DNA from: Selenomonadaceae bacterium
Lineage (GTDB): Bacteria; Bacillota; Negativicutes; Selenomonadales; Selenomonadaceae
Direction of reading: 5' to 3'
Assembly (NCBI GenBank): GCA_017445435.1
Contig: JAFSUE010000295.1
Coordinates: 1 to 7,872, forward strand
DNA length: 7,872 nt
The position numbers were made by a program, and so were the translations under genes. Below the pieces are notes generated by a model. The model did not search any database, was not told the origin of the DNA, and worked only from the letters and a program-made list of their open reading frames with translations. Shown piece after piece: positions 5,455 through 7,872 of this stretch (position 1 is its first letter; each line of letters begins with the position of its first letter).

Positions 5455-7083
5455 ATGAGAAGTATACGCCAAAAATTATTTACGCTCTTAATCGTTATGG
5501 GCTTTATCCCTTTAGCCATAGTATTAATTGCTGGCGCAGTCAGTTTGATTAATGAACTTGAGGAGGAGACGTACAAAGAAGGTTTGCTCCGAAATTCCGT
5601 TGTGTCTGAATACGTAACTGAACTTTTTGAAAAAAATTTTCACGTCCTCCACACATTGGCGCTTAATCCTTTAATAAAAGAATACGTCGTCGATCAATCT
5701 AGAATACCGCGAATGGTTATTTCTGAACTTTTACATCAAACGAACGATATTTTTAACGATAAAAATTTAACTGCGTTGACTGGCGCTGATGCGTATCAAA
5801 TTATGCGTACAGACGGTTCAGACCTTGTCAACGTCGTCACGCGTCGACATTTTAAAGAGGCAATGAAAGGGCGCGACTTCGTTTCTGATGTTATCGTTAG
5901 CATGTCAACTGGCAAAATGATTGTCGTACTTGAAGTTCCCGTGAGGAATGAAAAGGGACAACCTATTGGAATGTTGCAACGCAATTTTAATTTGGTGGAA
6001 ATGCAACATTTTGTTAGGGAGCTTGACGACAAAAAAAATTCCGTCGTAATTATTGACAGGGAAGGCAGGATTATTGCAAATTCCGATAAAACTTTTGAAA
6101 ATGTTAATGATCGTCTTGAAGACGGCACCTATACAATGCTTTCTAAAAAAGTTCAACAAGATGAACAAACTGCTGGCATTATACGAATGTCAATTAACGG
6201 CGAAGATTCACTTGTAAGCTATTCGCGAAATTATATAACAGGCTGGATAATTTTAGTGGTCAAGCCGTACCATTACATTTTGGACGAAGTTTATTTGAAG
6301 ATTGCGCAAGCAATTATTCTTGGCTTGATTATGTTAATGATTGTAGGCGCTATTGCCCAAAGATTGGCGTACCGAGCAACTAAGCCGATTATCGATATAA
6401 CTCAAGCGGCTGACCAAATTGCGCACGGAAATAATTCAGTTGAAAAAATTGAAATTGCCTCTGACGACGAATTAGCGCAAATGGCGGACGCGTTCAATAA
6501 AATTCGTTCACTGCGTGATACTTATCAAATAGCGTCGGAAGTCGATAAACTGACTAAACTTTATAACAAAACTACAACTGAAAATATTTGCAAACTTAAG
6601 TTGAAAGAATATGAAATGATAGAGCCGCCGCGCCCAATTCTAGCTTTCTTTGTAATTGACTTAGACCATTTCAAGCGCGTTAATGACACATTGGGACATC
6701 AATTCGGCGATAAAATTCTTGTAGAGTTTTCAAAAAAGATTCGGCGCATTTTCCGCCCAAATGATTGTGTCGGCAGATTCGGCGGAGACGAATTTATTGT
6801 TATCGTGGAAAATTTGCCCTCAACCGATATTGTTGTACGTAAAGCGGAAACTATAAAAACTATTGCCGCTGAATTGGTAATTGACGGCATTGACGCGGGA
6901 ATTACCGCTAGTATTGGAATTGCGATTGTTCCGCCAGACGGTACGGACTACGACACTTTATTTAAGACGGCGGATGAGGCGCTTTACCGTGTAAAACATA
7001 TGGGACGTAATGACTACTGTATAATTCTTATGGATAAGAAAGACTCGACTATAAGCAATGGTATTGGCAATGGCTACATTTAA
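5455..7083 (+). CDS. Membrane diguanylate cyclase (extracytoplasmic sensor-HAMP-GGDEF), 542 aa
   Basis: Synthesises cyclic di-GMP from two GTP. An N-terminal membrane segment (about 8-32) is followed by an extracytoplasmic sensor region (about 35-272) of the double-Cache type, judged from layout and LEVPVRNEKGQPIGMLQ-like segments. A second membrane segment (about 282-303) and a HAMP linker (about 304-356) come next. The GGDEF domain (about 363-525) has VDKLTKLYNK (363-372), DLDHFKRVND (402-411), the active-site GGDEF (443-447) and RVKHMGRND (512-520). RPND (434-437) lies exactly five residues before GGDEF, the RxxD inhibitory site for product feedback. Active-site metal and substrate residues look intact, so an active, feedback-inhibited enzyme is expected. 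The ATG at 5455 has no obvious ribosome site, but an in-frame TAG (5412-5414) with no usable start after it leaves no better choice. The gene's end overlaps the next gene by 26 bp. Its place among pilus genes suggests local control of pilus assembly or surface attachment. Confidence 0.92.
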   Translation: MRSIRQKLFTLLIVMGFIPLAIVLIAGAVSLINELEEETYKEGLLRNSVVSEYVTELFEKNFHVLHTLALNPLIKEYVVDQSRIPRMVISELLHQTNDIFNDKNLTALTGADAYQIMRTDGSDLVNVVTRRHFKEAMKGRDFVSDVIVSMSTGKMIVVLEVPVRNEKGQPIGMLQRNFNLVEMQHFVRELDDKKNSVVIIDREGRIIANSDKTFENVNDRLEDGTYTMLSKKVQQDEQTAGIIRMSINGEDSLVSYSRNYITGWIILVVKPYHYILDEVYLKIAQAIILGLIMLMIVGAIAQRLAYRATKPIIDITQAADQIAHGNNSVEKIEIASDDELAQMADAFNKIRSLRDTYQIASEVDKLTKLYNKTTTENICKLKLKEYEMIEPPRPILAFFVIDLDHFKRVNDTLGHQFGDKILVEFSKKIRRIFRPNDCVGRFGGDEFIVIVENLPSTDIVVRKAETIKTIAAELVIDGIDAGITASIGIAIVPPDGTDYDTLFKTADEALYRVKHMGRNDYCIILMDKKDSTISNGIGNGYI

Positions 7084-7387
7084 AATTGAAAAGGCAGATA
7101 CATTTTTTAAGCGCCTGCGCGGATTGATCGGCAGAAAAAGTTTACCGCCAGGACAAGGCTTGATGATTGTACCCTGCAACTCTATTCATATGCTTTTTAT
7201 GCGTTTCGCTATCGACGCCGTTTTCATTGATAAAAATTTCGTGATAAAAAAAATTGCCGCCAACCTGCAAACTTGGACGGGAATATCTTTTTGCATTGGC
7301 GCATGGGCAGTCATTGAGTTAGCGGCGGGCGAAACTGCGCGGTTAAATTTGCACGTCGGCGATACGTTGGACGTTGAATTTATTTGA
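7058..7387 (+). CDS. DUF192 family small protein, 109 aa
   Basis: Matches the DUF192 family (compact beta-rich protein of about 110-120 residues, biochemical role unestablished). Family landmarks are RLRGLIGR (19-26), C40-NSIH44, FMRFAIDAVFID (47-58), the V/IELAAGE segment (86-92) and the closing GDTLDVEF (101-108). Length is full. The first ATG (7058) lies within the end of the diguanylate cyclase gene (26-bp overlap). A second in-frame ATG at 7070 gives MATFKIEK and is equally plausible; neither has a clear ribosome site, so translational coupling is likely. No signal peptide is seen in this copy, although some relatives elsewhere are exported. It sits between a c-di-GMP synthase and a TadE/G-type gene, in the same operon. 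Confidence 0.88.
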   Translation: MVLAMATFKIEKADTFFKRLRGLIGRKSLPPGQGLMIVPCNSIHMLFMRFAIDAVFIDKNFVIKKIAANLQTWTGISFCIGAWAVIELAAGETARLNLHVGDTLDVEFI

Positions 7388-7428
7388 TTCGGTTAAAATT
7401 TTTTTAAGAAAGGCAGGTCGAATGTACT

Positions 7429-7872
7429 ATGAAAATTTTAGCTAAATACAAAAAATTTTTTCAGCAAGACGGACAAACCGCCGTATTCTTTGCGTTACTG
7501 TTACCCGTACTGATACTTTTTTTATTCGTAGTATTCGATCTCGGCTGGCTGTACCTCAATAAATCGCGGCTGCAAAATGCGGCAGAGGCGGCGGCTATAG
7601 CGGGCGCTAATCAATTTTGCGCCGAATCGACAGAAGGCTATAATAGCGTTATGCTTGTTTATGACTATGACAGAGAATTGAACAAAACCATAATTAATTC
7701 AACTGCTGGTGTCGAACAGGCTACGTCAGACAGTTGGAAATCAAATTTAGTTGGCAATACAACAAGCGATGAAGATTCTTGGACAAAAGCTACAGTTACT
7801 ATGCCCGTTTCAAAATTTTTAGGCGAATCAGCCGACGCCGAAACAATTTACTACGAAGTTAAACTTACTGAA
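7429..7872 (+). CDS. TadE/TadG-type pilus assembly protein, 5' part only (148 codons visible)
   Basis: The frame is open from ATG 7429 to the window's end, so the gene is truncated here by the window edge, not by mutation. The N-terminus carries the Tad-family signature: QDGQTAVFFALLLPVLILF (13-31), DLGWLYLNKSRLQNAAEAAA (37-56) and IAGA, with one membrane segment at about 17-39. The long exported part begins near residue 60 and is only partly visible. Such proteins are minor pseudopilins or envelope components of the Tad/Flp pilus. The TadE/TadF prepilin-peptidase pattern G-x4-E is not met: Phe, not Glu, is five residues after G15. This favours a TadG-like protein over a processed TadE/F pseudopilin. 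AGGCAGG (7411-7417) lies 11 bases before the ATG. A nearer ATG at 7422 is in another frame and opens only seven codons. It starts 41 bp after the DUF192 gene. Confidence 0.85.
   Translation, partial: MKILAKYKKFFQQDGQTAVFFALLLPVLILFLFVVFDLGWLYLNKSRLQNAAEAAAIAGANQFCAESTEGYNSVMLVYDYDRELNKTIINSTAGVEQATSDSWKSNLVGNTTSDEDSWTKATVTMPVSKFLGESADAETIYYEVKLTE

Noticed and set aside
7422..7445. A seven-codon ORF starting at ATG 7422, overlapping the TadE/G-type start
   Set aside because: The Tad-family signature is in the other frame (ATG 7429). The short frame is probably incidental, although it lies nearer the AGG.

Overview
The window looks like chromosomal DNA from an AT-rich bacterium. Start codons, AGGAGG-type ribosome sites and gene style fit a Bacillota-like genome. 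A Negativicutes/Selenomonadales-type host is my best guess from the mix of a Tad pilus locus, a DUF192 gene and AT-rich coding DNA studded with GCG/CGC codons, but nothing here fixes the taxon. There is no rRNA, tRNA, CRISPR array, transposase or recombinase. No gene-free stretch exceeds about 150 bases.

Left half (1-4217, minus strand): a two-gene module. The upstream gene (4217 to 3396) encodes a long coiled-coil protein whose last ~45 residues resemble the C-terminal beta domain of GrpE, the Hsp70 nucleotide-exchange factor. The downstream gene (3320 to 66) encodes a 1084-residue protein. It has a complete but diverged Hsp70/actin-type ATPase, preceded by ~340 residues that look in part like a C-type-lectin-fold (DUF1566-like) domain, and it lacks a recognisable Hsp70 substrate-binding domain. 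I read the pair as a dedicated, non-canonical chaperone ATPase with its own GrpE-like partner. It is the best candidate in the window for an undescribed system.

The large gene is bracketed by two copies of one imperfectly palindromic element of about 65 bp, built from 7-bp units of the AGTGAGT/AGTAAGT type and lying in opposite orientations (1-68 and 3336-3400). In both genes of the module the stop codon is the TAG at the edge of such an element, followed in frame by TAA.

Right half (4363-7872, plus strand): a divergently transcribed cluster starting from a near-consensus sigma-70 promoter. It carries a TadC-type inner-membrane pilus platform protein, a membrane diguanylate cyclase (sensor-HAMP-GGDEF, with intact active site and inhibitory site), a small DUF192 protein, and the 5' part of a TadE/TadG-type pilus gene that runs off the window. 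Close spacing and one overlap suggest an operon coupling local c-di-GMP synthesis to Tad/Flp pilus assembly. tadA and tadB, normally upstream of tadC, are not on this side; where tadC would continue leftwards, the chaperone module sits instead.
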